From NCBI RefSeq assembly GCF_020084865.1, contig NZ_CP071953.1, positions 2,356,001 to 2,420,000 on the forward strand: DNA of 64,000 bases, in the 5' to 3' direction. The position numbers and the translations under genes are program-made. The notes under the pieces were generated by a model. It was not told where the DNA came from and did no database searches. It saw only the letters and a list, made by a program, of their open reading frames with translations. The stretch comes from Candidatus Kaistella beijingensis (GTDB lineage: Bacteria > Bacteroidota > Bacteroidia > Flavobacteriales > Weeksellaceae). Below, piece by piece: positions 18,966-26,803 of this stretch; within the stretch, counting starts at the first letter, position 1; each line of letters begins with the position of its first letter.

Positions 18966-20909
18966 ATGATTTCAGTACAAGGTTTAGGACTTCACCATTC
19001 AGGAAATTATCTTTTTCAAAACGTGAATTTTACCATCAAAAAAGATGATAAAATCGGTTTGGTCGGCAAAAATGGCGCCGGGAAATCCACTTTGCTGAAA
19101 ATGCTTTCAGGAGAAATCAATTTCTTTGAAGGAAGCATTGTGCCTGAAGGAAATATCACGATTGGATTTCTAAAACAGGATTTGGATTTCGTGAAAGGAA
19201 GAACGGTTTGGAATGAGACCTTGCAGGCATTTGAGCAAATTAATGCGATGAAGAATGAACTGGATGAAGTAAATCATCAGTTGGCGACAAGAACCGATTA
19301 CGAAAGCGATGACTACGAAAATTTGATCCATCGAATGACGGAATTAAATGATTTGTTGATGCATCACGACGCTTACAATTTGGAAGGCGATGTTGAAAAA
19401 GTGCTGTTAGGTTTAGGTTTTAAAGCCGAAGATTTTCATAAAATTACGGATGAATTTTCCGGCGGCTGGAGAATGAGGATCGAACTCGCCAAACTCCTTT
19501 TGCAGAAAAATGATTTGATGCTTCTGGATGAGCCTACGAACCATTTGGATATGGAATCCATCATTTGGCTGGAAACTTTCTTGAAAGAATATCCTGGTTC
19601 GATCGTATTGGTAAGTCACGACAAACAGTTTATGACTTCGGTTTGTAACAGAACTTTCGATATCAACAACAAAAAAGTTGACGATTATAAGGCCAATTAT
19701 TCCAAATATTTGGAATTGAGCAAGGAAAGAAAAGAGAAACTCACTCAAGCCAAGAAAAATCAGGATGCGGAAATCAAACAGATGGAAGACAACATCAACC
19801 GATTCCGTGCTTCTGCGACGAAAGCCTCTTTTGCGCAGTCTTTAATTAAAAAATTAGAAAAAATAGAACGCATCGAAATTGATAATGACGATGTTTCTAA
19901 ATTCAATATCCGTTTCGTTCAATCAGTTATTCCTGGAAAAGTCATTTTTGAGGCAAAAAATTTAGGAAAAGCTTACGGTAAAAAAGAGGTTTTCGATAAG
20001 GTGGATTTCTTTGTGGAAAGGGGAAGCAGAATCGCCCTACTCGGACAAAACGGACAGGGAAAAACGACTTTGGCAAAAATTCTTGCTGGAGAAATCAAAG
20101 ATTATTCTGGTGAGTGGAATTTGGGACACAACGTCAACATCGGCTATTTTGCACAAAATCAAGAAGAGGTTCTTTCACCGAACAAAACCGTTTTGGAAGA
20201 AGCAGAAGACGCCGCAACAGAAGAAACGCGACCAAGAGTTCGTGATTTGTTGGGAAGTTTCCTTTTTCAGGGCGATGATGTGACAAAGAAAACCCGAGTT
20301 CTTTCCGGTGGTGAAAGAAACCGACTGGCTTTATGTAAATTGTTGCTTCGTCCGTTCAACACGCTAATTATGGACGAACCGACGAACCACTTGGATATTC
20401 AGTCGAAAGAAATCATCAAACTGGCGTTACAGAAATTTGAGGGAACTTTAATCGTGATTTCCCACGACCGGGAATTTTTGCAGGGACTCTGCGATAAAAT
20501 TTTCGAATTTCGTGATGGAAGGATGAAAGAATTTTTGGGTGACATCAACGAATATCTAGAATTCCGACAAAAGGAAAGCATCAGAGAAATTTCTGCCGAG
20601 AAATCCAAACTCTCGGAAATGCGCAACGAACCGATTGTTGAAAAAGAAATTGTTCCATCAAACGACATCAAACCAGTTCAAACCACTACAAACTCATTTC
20701 AAACGAAAGAGCAAAAAAACGTTCAAAATAAAATCAAAAAAGTAGAAGAGAAAATTTCTGCATTAGAATTGGAAATTGAAGATTTTGAAGCCAGTTTCAC
20801 GAGAGAAAATCCATCGCCGGAAACTTTAGAAAAATACAATTTCAAAAAAGAGGAACTGGATCTGGCTCTGCAGGAATGGGAATATTTGGGAACGCAGTTG
20901 GAAAATTAG
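18966..20909 (+). CDS. ABC-F family ATP-binding protein
   Basis: The protein has two ABC ATPase domains in one chain and no membrane segments, which defines ABC-F ribosome-associated translation factors. Domain 1 has GKNGAGKS and signature FSGGWRMR; domain 2 has GQNGQGKT and LSGGERNR; a charged linker (about 240-310) lies between. The C-terminus has a coiled-coil extension (about 575-647), as in Uup or YheS-like members. I start at 18966 (MISVQGLGLHHSG, 647 residues), because the frame upstream is open but shows no family pattern and lies partly before the predicted promoter. It could act on stalled ribosomes; antibiotic resistance is not implied. Confidence 0.93.
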   Translation: MISVQGLGLHHSGNYLFQNVNFTIKKDDKIGLVGKNGAGKSTLLKMLSGEINFFEGSIVPEGNITIGFLKQDLDFVKGRTVWNETLQAFEQINAMKNELDEVNHQLATRTDYESDDYENLIHRMTELNDLLMHHDAYNLEGDVEKVLLGLGFKAEDFHKITDEFSGGWRMRIELAKLLLQKNDLMLLDEPTNHLDMESIIWLETFLKEYPGSIVLVSHDKQFMTSVCNRTFDINNKKVDDYKANYSKYLELSKERKEKLTQAKKNQDAEIKQMEDNINRFRASATKASFAQSLIKKLEKIERIEIDNDDVSKFNIRFVQSVIPGKVIFEAKNLGKAYGKKEVFDKVDFFVERGSRIALLGQNGQGKTTLAKILAGEIKDYSGEWNLGHNVNIGYFAQNQEEVLSPNKTVLEEAEDAATEETRPRVRDLLGSFLFQGDDVTKKTRVLSGGERNRLALCKLLLRPFNTLIMDEPTNHLDIQSKEIIKLALQKFEGTLIVISHDREFLQGLCDKIFEFRDGRMKEFLGDINEYLEFRQKESIREISAEKSKLSEMRNEPIVEKEIVPSNDIKPVQTTTNSFQTKEQKNVQNKIKKVEEKISALELEIEDFEASFTRENPSPETLEKYNFKKEELDLALQEWEYLGTQLEN

Positions 20910-20986
20910 AATTAATAAATTTTCTCGCTGCATTTGCGGATTGCGCAGATTTTTTTGTCATAGTTCTCTTAAAATTGACGAAATTT

Positions 20987-21108
20987 TGTCACGCTGAGGT
21001 TCTCGAAGCGTTTTAATATTATTTCTTCCAAAACCTTTTTTTTATTCAAAGAAACAAGGGTTTTGGATTTTTTGTTTGCTTATATTCTTCGAGAACCTCA
21101 GCAGGACA
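20987..21108. mobile_element. MITE-like nested inverted-repeat element
   Basis: The gap of 348 bp between the ABC-F gene and the HMG-CoA reductase gene holds this element and no gene. Outer arms at 20987-21008 and 21087-21108 match in 20 of 22 positions when inverted (core GCTGAGGTTCTCGAAG). Inside is a second palindrome, CCAAAACC / GGTTTTGG. The arms share TGTCACGCTGAG and CGAAG with the repeats around the GIY-YIG gene at 34.7 kb. Confidence 0.75.
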
Positions 21109-21257
21109 AAGTATAACTCCTAAACCAAAATCGCTAGTAGTAATGTTTTTGGTTTCTTTGTTAAATACAATTAGCAAAAGCAGAAGCCTTATCTTTAACT
21201 TCCAGCATCCATCTTCCCGTCAAATTCCCTACCTTTACATTACAAAATTTTTGAAGA

Positions 21258-22586
21258 ATGAATCATCAACCGATTGAGGGATTTTCCAAACTTTCAAAAC
21301 AGCGAAAAATTGACTGGCTGATCAAGGAATATCTCAATGACGACCGTAGTTACGAACAAATCTTACAACAATATTGGAACGAAGACGCAGCATTGCAAAA
21401 ACTCCACGAAGAGTTTTCGGAGAACACGATTTCCAATTTTTACATGCCGTATGGAATTGCACCGAATTTTTTGATCGACGGAAAACTTTTCGCTTTACCA
21501 ATGGCAGTTGAGGAAAGTTCTGTAGTTGCAGCTGCTTCAAAATCTGCCAAGTTTTGGATCGAAAGAGGAGGTTTTAAAACAACGATTATCAACACCAAAA
21601 AATTAGGTCATACCCATTTTATATTTAAAGTCGAATCTCATAAACTTCAGCATTTTTTCAATTTTAAATTAAAGCAGAAATTATTTGAAGCCACAGAAGA
21701 CATCACCAAGAACATGAGAAATCGTGGCGGTGGAATCTTGAACATCCGCTTGATCGACAAAACTGCGGAAATGGAAAATTATTTCCAAATCAAGGCGAGT
21801 TTTGACACGGTAGATTCGATGGGAGCGAATTTCATCAATTCCTGTTTGGAAAAGTTCGGGAAAACTTTGAGAGAGGAAGTTGAAAAAGAACAAGATTTCA
21901 CTCAAGAGGAAAAAGATTCGTTGCAAATTGTGATGAATATCCTCTCAAATTATACTCCCGACTGTATCGTAAGAGCCGAAGTTTCCTGCAAAATCGAGGA
22001 ACTGAATGACGACAGTGGAATTTCAAACGAAGAATTTGCCATGAAATTTAAAAGAGCCGTAACCATCGCCGAAATTGAGCCATTCCGTGCAACGACGCAC
22101 AACAAAGGAATTATGAACGGAGTAGATGCGGTGGTAATCGCAACAGGCAACGACTTCCGCGCGACCGAAGCCTGTGCGCACGCATACGCCGCGAAGGACG
22201 GAAAATATTCGAGTTTGACGCATTGCACGATTGACAACGGAATTTTTAGATTTTGGATTGATTTGCCGATTTCTGTTGGAGTTGTGGGCGGTTTGACGAA
22301 TCTTCATCCGCTCGTGAAATTTTCGTTGGCTTTGTTGGGAAAACCCTCCGCACAGGAATTGATGAGTATTTTGGCGGTTTCGGGATTGGCTCAAAATTTT
22401 GCGGCATTGCGTTCATTAACGACGACTGGAATTCAGAAAGGACACATGAAAATGCATCTTTTGAATATTCTAAACCAACTCGGCGCGACTGAAGAGGAGA
22501 AGAATTATTTTGTGAATTATTTTAAAGACAAGACGGTGAGTCATCATGAGGTGATTAATGAGTTTAATAAGTTGAGAAAAAATTAA
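21258..22586 (+). CDS. Hydroxymethylglutaryl-CoA reductase, class II
   Basis: This 442-residue enzyme interconverts HMG-CoA and mevalonate. Class II features are visible: the N-terminal motif NFYMPYGIAPNFLIDG, the substrate motif PMAVEESSVVAAASK with the catalytic Glu, GMNG-like NKGIMNGVDAVVIATGND, and the late catalytic His in IQKGHMKMHLLN. There are no membrane segments, as expected for class II. In Flavobacteriia isoprenoids are usually made by the mevalonate route, so a biosynthetic role is likely despite the degradative label the class often carries. It is preceded by the repeat element at 21.0 kb and a weak TACCTTTA box at 21230. Confidence 0.93.
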   Translation: MNHQPIEGFSKLSKQRKIDWLIKEYLNDDRSYEQILQQYWNEDAALQKLHEEFSENTISNFYMPYGIAPNFLIDGKLFALPMAVEESSVVAAASKSAKFWIERGGFKTTIINTKKLGHTHFIFKVESHKLQHFFNFKLKQKLFEATEDITKNMRNRGGGILNIRLIDKTAEMENYFQIKASFDTVDSMGANFINSCLEKFGKTLREEVEKEQDFTQEEKDSLQIVMNILSNYTPDCIVRAEVSCKIEELNDDSGISNEEFAMKFKRAVTIAEIEPFRATTHNKGIMNGVDAVVIATGNDFRATEACAHAYAAKDGKYSSLTHCTIDNGIFRFWIDLPISVGVVGGLTNLHPLVKFSLALLGKPSAQELMSILAVSGLAQNFAALRSLTTTGIQKGHMKMHLLNILNQLGATEEEKNYFVNYFKDKTVSHHEVINEFNKLRKN

Positions 22587-22601
22587 AAAAAAAATAAAGT
22601 T

Positions 22602-22772
22602 ATGTTTGGTATTTCACTGGCATTTGTTATTTTGTTTTTCGGAATCTTTCTGAAAACTACCAACAATCCAGGTTTTGCAAGTTCGAAGAAATTTTCTTGG
22701 TTATTTATAGCAATTGGAGCAATAACTTTAATAGGGAAGTTAGTTATCATGTATCAAAAAGGAGAATTATAA
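22602..22772 (+). CDS. Small two-helix membrane protein
   Basis: An open frame of 56 residues (MFGISLAFVILFFGIFLK ... IMYQKGEL) lies in the gap between the HMG-CoA reductase and DUF423 genes. It has two hydrophobic segments (about 2-17 and 33-50) joined by a short polar loop, TTNNPGFASSKK. Its stop codon is followed with no gap by the DUF423 start codon, and a purine-rich segment AAAGGAGAA near its end could serve as ribosome binding site for that gene. Both points support real translation. I do not recognise the family. Confidence 0.65.
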   Translation: MFGISLAFVILFFGIFLKTTNNPGFASSKKFSWLFIAIGAITLIGKLVIMYQKGEL

Positions 22773-23159
22773 ATGAAAAATTTTACATTAATTATCGGTG
22801 CGGTTTACGGATTGCTTTCCGTGATTTTGGGAGCGTTTGGAGCACATGCTTTGAAGAAAGTATTGTCCGTTGAAAAATTACAAAGTTTTGAAACCGGCGT
22901 GAAATATCAAATGTATTCTGCGTTGTTTTTGCTGATTGTGGGATATATTTTGAAGTTTGAAAGTCCGTCTGAAAAATGGATTTCCATATTAATGATTGCC
23001 GGAACTTTCCTGTTTTCGATGAGTATTTATTTTTTAAGCTTCAGCGAAGTTTGGAATACGAATTTGAAATTTCTCGGACCAATAACACCGATTGGCGGTT
23101 TGTTGATGATTATTTCCTGGGCAATGTTGACTTTCTATTTCGTGAAAACCAGATTCTAA
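22773..23159 (+). CDS. DUF423 family membrane protein
   Basis: This 128-residue integral membrane protein has four predicted helices. It matches the DUF423 (YgdD-like) pattern: GAVYGLLSVILGAFGAHALKK at the N-terminus, FETGVKYQMYSALFLL, and the C-terminal GPITPIGGLLMIISWAML. The function of the family is unknown. It directly abuts a 56-residue membrane protein and is followed by two more small or damaged genes, so the four probably share a transcript. Confidence 0.9.
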   Translation: MKNFTLIIGAVYGLLSVILGAFGAHALKKVLSVEKLQSFETGVKYQMYSALFLLIVGYILKFESPSEKWISILMIAGTFLFSMSIYFLSFSEVWNTNLKFLGPITPIGGLLMIISWAMLTFYFVKTRF

Positions 23160-23195
23160 AATTTCGTAATTCTAACTTCGTAATTCGTACTTCAA

Positions 23196-23456
23196 ATGTT
23201 TTTCTTCATCTTTGGATTCAATAAAAAATCAATCGGAAAAAATAATCGTAAAATCATGAGAAACGGTTTTGAGGTGAATGCTGTGATTACGGTTTACAAA
23301 AGGTATTTCGAGTTGTTTTTTATTCCATTAATTCCACTAGGGAAAAGTTATTCCGTCTATATTCCGCATTCTGATGAATATTTTGAGCAAGGAGCATTCT
23401 CCAAAATGCCGGAAAATTTACTGGAAATTTGCAAACAAGTCGGAAGAAACTACTGA
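23196..23456 (+). CDS. Small conserved hypothetical protein
   Basis: This 86-residue protein resembles the flavobacterial small zinc-ribbon proteins that contain the phrase FFIPLIPLGKSYSVYIP, but it lacks their cysteine pairs; only one Cys is present (LEICKQ). A start at the second Met (MRNGFEV) is possible. The stop TGA overlaps the following ATG by one base. The preceding spacer is filled with TTCGTAATTC repeats. Confidence 0.6.
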   Translation: MFFFIFGFNKKSIGKNNRKIMRNGFEVNAVITVYKRYFELFFIPLIPLGKSYSVYIPHSDEYFEQGAFSKMPENLLEICKQVGRNY

Positions 23457-24291
23457 TGAACAAAGCAAAAACCGCCCTTTTTCTCGGAATTCTGTGTATT
23501 TCGATTTTTCCCGTCATCGTTCGTATGAATTTGACTTCAAGTTTGATATCCGCATTTTACCGAATGGCGATTGCGACGGCTTTGATTTTTCCGTTCGCTT
23601 TACTTTTAGGTAAAATCAAAATTGTTAAAGGAAAAGAATTGATGGGAATCGTATTGCGGTTTGGAATATTGCGATTCAAAATTCTTCTGTTACTCAGGCG
23701 ACTTTGCTGACGAATCTTTCGCCGGTTTGGGTCGGAGTGATTTCTTTTCTTTTTCTAAATTTTCGTCCAAAGCAATCTTTTTGGTTGGGAACTTTGATTG
23801 TCATATTCGGAATGATAGTTTTTGTGGGGATGAAAACTATATTAGAATTGAATTTTGATTTCGCATTTTTCCTAGGTGTACTTTATGGAATTTTTTATGC
23901 GCTCTATATTTTGGTAAGCAAAAATTCTTTGCAAAAAATCGACGTTATTACTTTTCTCAGCTACAGCATGTTGGTGAGCAGTATTTTTCTTTTCGTGATT
24001 TGTTGGATCAACGGAGAAAAATTTTTAGGCTATTCTCAGAGCGCGTGGATTTCTTTATTTATTCAAGGGATTGTTTGTCAGTTGATTGCGTGGATTTTAA
24101 TCAGTTATGCAACGAAGCGAATGAAAGCTACAAGGGTTTCTTTGAGTTTGCTGAGCCAAATTTTGTTTGCCGCAATTTTGGCCGCGATTTTTGTGAATGA
24201 GGAAATTACGGTTCCGCAGATTGTTGGAGGAATAATTATCATGATTGGAATTGCGACGACGTTTTATGAGAAAAAAGGATTTGAAAATTGA
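23456..24291 (+). pseudogene. EamA-family transporter, broken by internal deletion and frameshift
   Basis: The first part (MNKAKTALFLGILCISIFPVIVRM ... KGKELMGIV) reads in one frame to about 23650. The rest (IAVWNIAIQNSSVTQATLL at 23653 onwards, then LSPVWVGVISFLFLNF to the end) reads in another. The join lacks about ten residues normally found between these motifs in DMT-superfamily transporters, so a small deletion with frameshift is likely rather than a single-base error. Intact relatives have ten membrane helices and export metabolites. The 3' portion keeps about seven helices. Confidence 0.75.
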
Positions 24292-24470
24292 ATTTCTATT
24301 TTGGGATTTTGGGGGAGGATTCTGAGGGCGCTCCGTAGGAGCGCAAAGTTTGTAGCGTAATGTTACCATGACGAAAGGCGGCTCGGTAGGAGCCGAACGT
24401 TTTTTTGAGATGTGTTTGAATTAATATTTTACCAAAAAAATACAAGTTCAAACGGCATTAAGTGGCTTTT

Positions 24471-24543
24471 CATTAATAAATTTCGGCTAAAGCCAAATTA
24501 ATTCATCCTTATTTAAGCAGTCTAAAGCCCGCTCCTACTGATG
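24471..24543 (+). repeat. Paired-palindrome GGCTAAAGCC element, copy 2
   Basis: AATAAATTTCGGCTAAAGCC is followed after about 30 bp by TCTAAAGCCCGCTCCTACTG and ATG. It aligns with the copies at 13361 and 63806 (inverted). Confidence 0.7.
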
Positions 24544-24630
24544 TTCCAAGTGCATTCAGATCATTTTTTGTCCAAATGATGTTGATTTTTGATTTCAAAC
24601 CAAAATTTTGATTGCGCGTTAAATTTGTGT

Positions 24631-24720
24631 GAGCGATGGTAGCGGATACGCCACAGCAAGCCCATGCAATAGCGTTGGAGCGAGGAGTAGGAGCGGACGT
24701 AGCGACCCGACGCTGTTGGT
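24631..24720 (+). repeat. GCGATGGTAGCGGA element, copy 1
   Basis: The segment starts GAGCGATGGTAGCGGATAC and is unusually GC-rich for the region. Its 14-bp core recurs inverted at 46167-46180 beside a GC-rich hairpin. Confidence 0.6.
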
Positions 24721-24821
24721 AAACGTTATAGGTTTCGGAAACCTATAAGGTTTTGCAAAGGAAAGGGACACACCTCAATAAATTTCTTCCATCTCCCATC
24801 GTCCATCTTCCAAACTTTTCG

Positions 24822-24829
24822 TAAATTTG
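24822..24829 (+). promoter_or_regulatory. -7 box for sucC
   Basis: TAAATTTG matches TAnnTTTG and lies 36 bp before the sucC start codon. Confidence 0.55.
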
Positions 24830-24865
24830 TAAATCTTATTGAAAAATTAAATCTAATTAAATATT

Positions 24866-26059
24866 ATGAATCTTCACGAGTATCAGTCAAAAGAGATTTT
24901 AGCAAAGTATGGCGTTAATATTCAGCGCGGTTTCGTTGCAAACAATGTGGATGAAGCAGTTGCTGCAGCCGATAAATTAAAGGAAATGACCGGAAACGAA
25001 GGTTGGGTGGTGAAAGCCCAAGTTCATGCAGGTGGTCGTGGAAAAGGTGGCGGTGTAAAGTTTTCCCCAAACATGGACAAACTTAAAGAAAACGCGAACA
25101 ATATCATCGGGATGCAGTTGGTAACGCCTCAAACTTCTGCGGAAGGTAAAAAAGTACATTCTGTTTTGGTTGCGGAAGATGTTTATTATCCTGGTGAAAC
25201 TGAAACGAAAGAGTTTTATGTTTCCATTCTTTTGGACAGAGCGAAAGGTAAAAATATGATTGTTTACTCTACGGAAGGTGGGATGGATATAGAGCACGTT
25301 GCCGAAGTAACTCCACATTTGATTCATAACGAAGTGATTGATCCGGGAGTTGGTTTGCAAGGTTTCCAGGCGAGAAAAATTGCTTTTAATCTTGGTTTGA
25401 GCGGTGATGCTTTCAAAGATTTCACAAAATTTATCACGAACCTATATAACGCTTATGTAGGAATTGATGCTTCTTTGTTTGAAATCAATCCGGTTTTGAA
25501 AACTTCTGACAATAAAATTATTGCAGTTGATGCGAAAGTTTCTCTGGACGATAACGCACTGTTCCGTCACAAAGATTTGGCGGCGTTGAGAGATACAAGA
25601 GAAGAAGATCCAACTGATGTTGAGGCAGGAGAAGCTGGTCTAAACTTCGTGAAATTAGATGGTGATGTTGCCTGTATGGTAAATGGCGCTGGTTTGGCGA
25701 TGGCGACGATGGACATCATCAAACTTTCTGGTGGTAATCCCGCAAACTTCCTGGATGTGGGTGGAACTGCAGATGCAGAAAGAGTTCAGAAAGCTTTTGG
25801 AATTATATTGAAAGATTCTAATGTGAAAGCGATTTTGATTAATATTTTTGGTGGAATCGTTCGTTGCGACAGAGTTGCTCAAGGTGTTGTGGATGCGTAC
25901 AAAGCGATGGGTTCACTTCCGGTTCCATTGATCGTTCGTCTTCAGGGAACAAATGCCGTGGAAGCTAAACAGTTGATTGATAATTCTGGTTTGCCTGTTC
26001 ATTCTGCAATTACGTTGGAAGAAGCTGCGAATAAAGTGAAAGAGGTTTTAGGACACTAA
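24866..26059 (+). CDS. sucC: Succinyl-CoA synthetase, beta subunit
   Basis: This 397-residue ATP-grasp subunit works with SucD to convert succinyl-CoA to succinate with NTP formation in the TCA cycle. MNLHEYQSKEIL opens the protein; VVKAQVHAGGRGKGGGVK forms the nucleotide-binding region; FEINPVL and the C-terminal CoA-ligase part NIFGGIVRCDRVAQGV are present. The alpha subunit gene is not adjacent: the next gene is an unrelated lipoprotein after a terminator. Separate sucC and sucD loci are common in Flavobacteriia. Confidence 0.98.
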   Translation: MNLHEYQSKEILAKYGVNIQRGFVANNVDEAVAAADKLKEMTGNEGWVVKAQVHAGGRGKGGGVKFSPNMDKLKENANNIIGMQLVTPQTSAEGKKVHSVLVAEDVYYPGETETKEFYVSILLDRAKGKNMIVYSTEGGMDIEHVAEVTPHLIHNEVIDPGVGLQGFQARKIAFNLGLSGDAFKDFTKFITNLYNAYVGIDASLFEINPVLKTSDNKIIAVDAKVSLDDNALFRHKDLAALRDTREEDPTDVEAGEAGLNFVKLDGDVACMVNGAGLAMATMDIIKLSGGNPANFLDVGGTADAERVQKAFGIILKDSNVKAILINIFGGIVRCDRVAQGVVDAYKAMGSLPVPLIVRLQGTNAVEAKQLIDNSGLPVHSAITLEEAANKVKEVLGH

Positions 26060-26082
26060 AATTTATTAAAAATAGTATAATG

Positions 26083-26115
26083 AATCCGCTCAGTTTTTGG
26101 GCGGATTTTTTTTTA
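26083..26115 (+). terminator. sucC terminator
   Basis: AATCCGC / GCGGATT with a 12-nt loop and a long T run, 24 bp after the sucC stop. An open frame for the next gene begins inside this hairpin, so its true start must lie further on. Confidence 0.85.
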
Positions 26116-26163
26116 ATAACACTTCCGATAAAATTTATTATATTTACCATAACCTATTTTTCA

Positions 26164-26787
26164 ATGATGAAGTTTCTTCTGATTTCAGTATTTGTTTTCA
26201 TCCTCAACTGTACCAAACAGATGAAAAATCCAGCGTCATCGGCATCATTAAACGAGTCTAAACCAAGTATAACAATAAAAGAAAATGAGGATAGAAAACA
26301 AGAAGATTTAAAATCTGAAAAGAATAGTGCGCAACCGGTTGAAAATGCATCAACTGTTGATTTTAGCACTTCAGTTGATAAGGTAAGCAAAGTGACAAGT
26401 ACTGTTTCTGCAACCAAGGAAATCTTAAGCTTTGAGGAAGTTAATCATTATCCTTATTCTCTAACCTCTAAAAATTATCTTTGGATTGATGATCAGGAAA
26501 AGATGGATGAAATTTTTTCGATTATTCATAAACAGAGCGGCGGATTAAGACTGGCTCCAATTCCGACAATTATGGATGATTCATCCTACCTCATTTTCAA
26601 ACCAACACTCAAAAACTCAAATGATATCGAAATCACGGAGATTTATCTGCAAAATAACATCCTTAATATAAATGTAAAACCTCTTGAAAACCCAGACCTG
26701 CGAGCTGGAAGTAGAATTTCTCCTAATGTCTTGGTTAAAATCTTAAAAAAAATAACAGATAAAAAAATAAACATTAATTACAAATAA
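26164..26787 (+). CDS. Putative lipoprotein of unknown function
   Basis: From the Met at 26164 the product is 207 residues with a lipoprotein signal (MMKFLLISVFVFILNC) and probable lipidated Cys16. A low-complexity Ser/Lys/Glu linker (about 17-95) precedes a compact domain rich in Ile and Leu (KNYLWIDDQEKMDEIFSII to the end). I do not recognise the domain. The earlier in-frame Met at 26080 lies before the sucC terminator and gives a poor signal, so I rejected it. The next gene, a secreted protease, starts 16 bp downstream and could share the transcript. Confidence 0.7.
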   Translation: MMKFLLISVFVFILNCTKQMKNPASSASLNESKPSITIKENEDRKQEDLKSEKNSAQPVENASTVDFSTSVDKVSKVTSTVSATKEILSFEEVNHYPYSLTSKNYLWIDDQEKMDEIFSIIHKQSGGLRLAPIPTIMDDSSYLIFKPTLKNSNDIEITEIYLQNNILNINVKPLENPDLRAGSRISPNVLVKILKKITDKKININYK

Positions 26788-26803
26788 AACAAAATTAAAA
26801 GTC

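Larger units (their letters stand above)
24292..24865. repeat. Intergenic repeat island upstream of sucC
   Basis: This 574-bp gene-free stretch holds several repeat types in succession. They are two hairpins of the type GCGCTCCGTAGGAGCGC (24329-24345) and GGCTCGGTAGGAGCC (24380-24394); a paired-palindrome GGCTAAAGCC element (24471-24543); the GCGATGGTAGCGGA element (24631-24720); a palindrome around GGTTTCGGAAACC (24731-24743); and a CATCTTCC-type array (24785-24812). CCGCTCCTACT (24529) and AGTAGGAGCGG (24686) are exact inverted copies. The sucC promoter lies at the right edge. Confidence 0.75.

Noticed and set aside
26080..26163. Upstream start for the lipoprotein gene
   Set aside because: The extra segment is encoded by the sucC terminator hairpin and T run; the Met at 26164 gives a proper lipoprotein signal.
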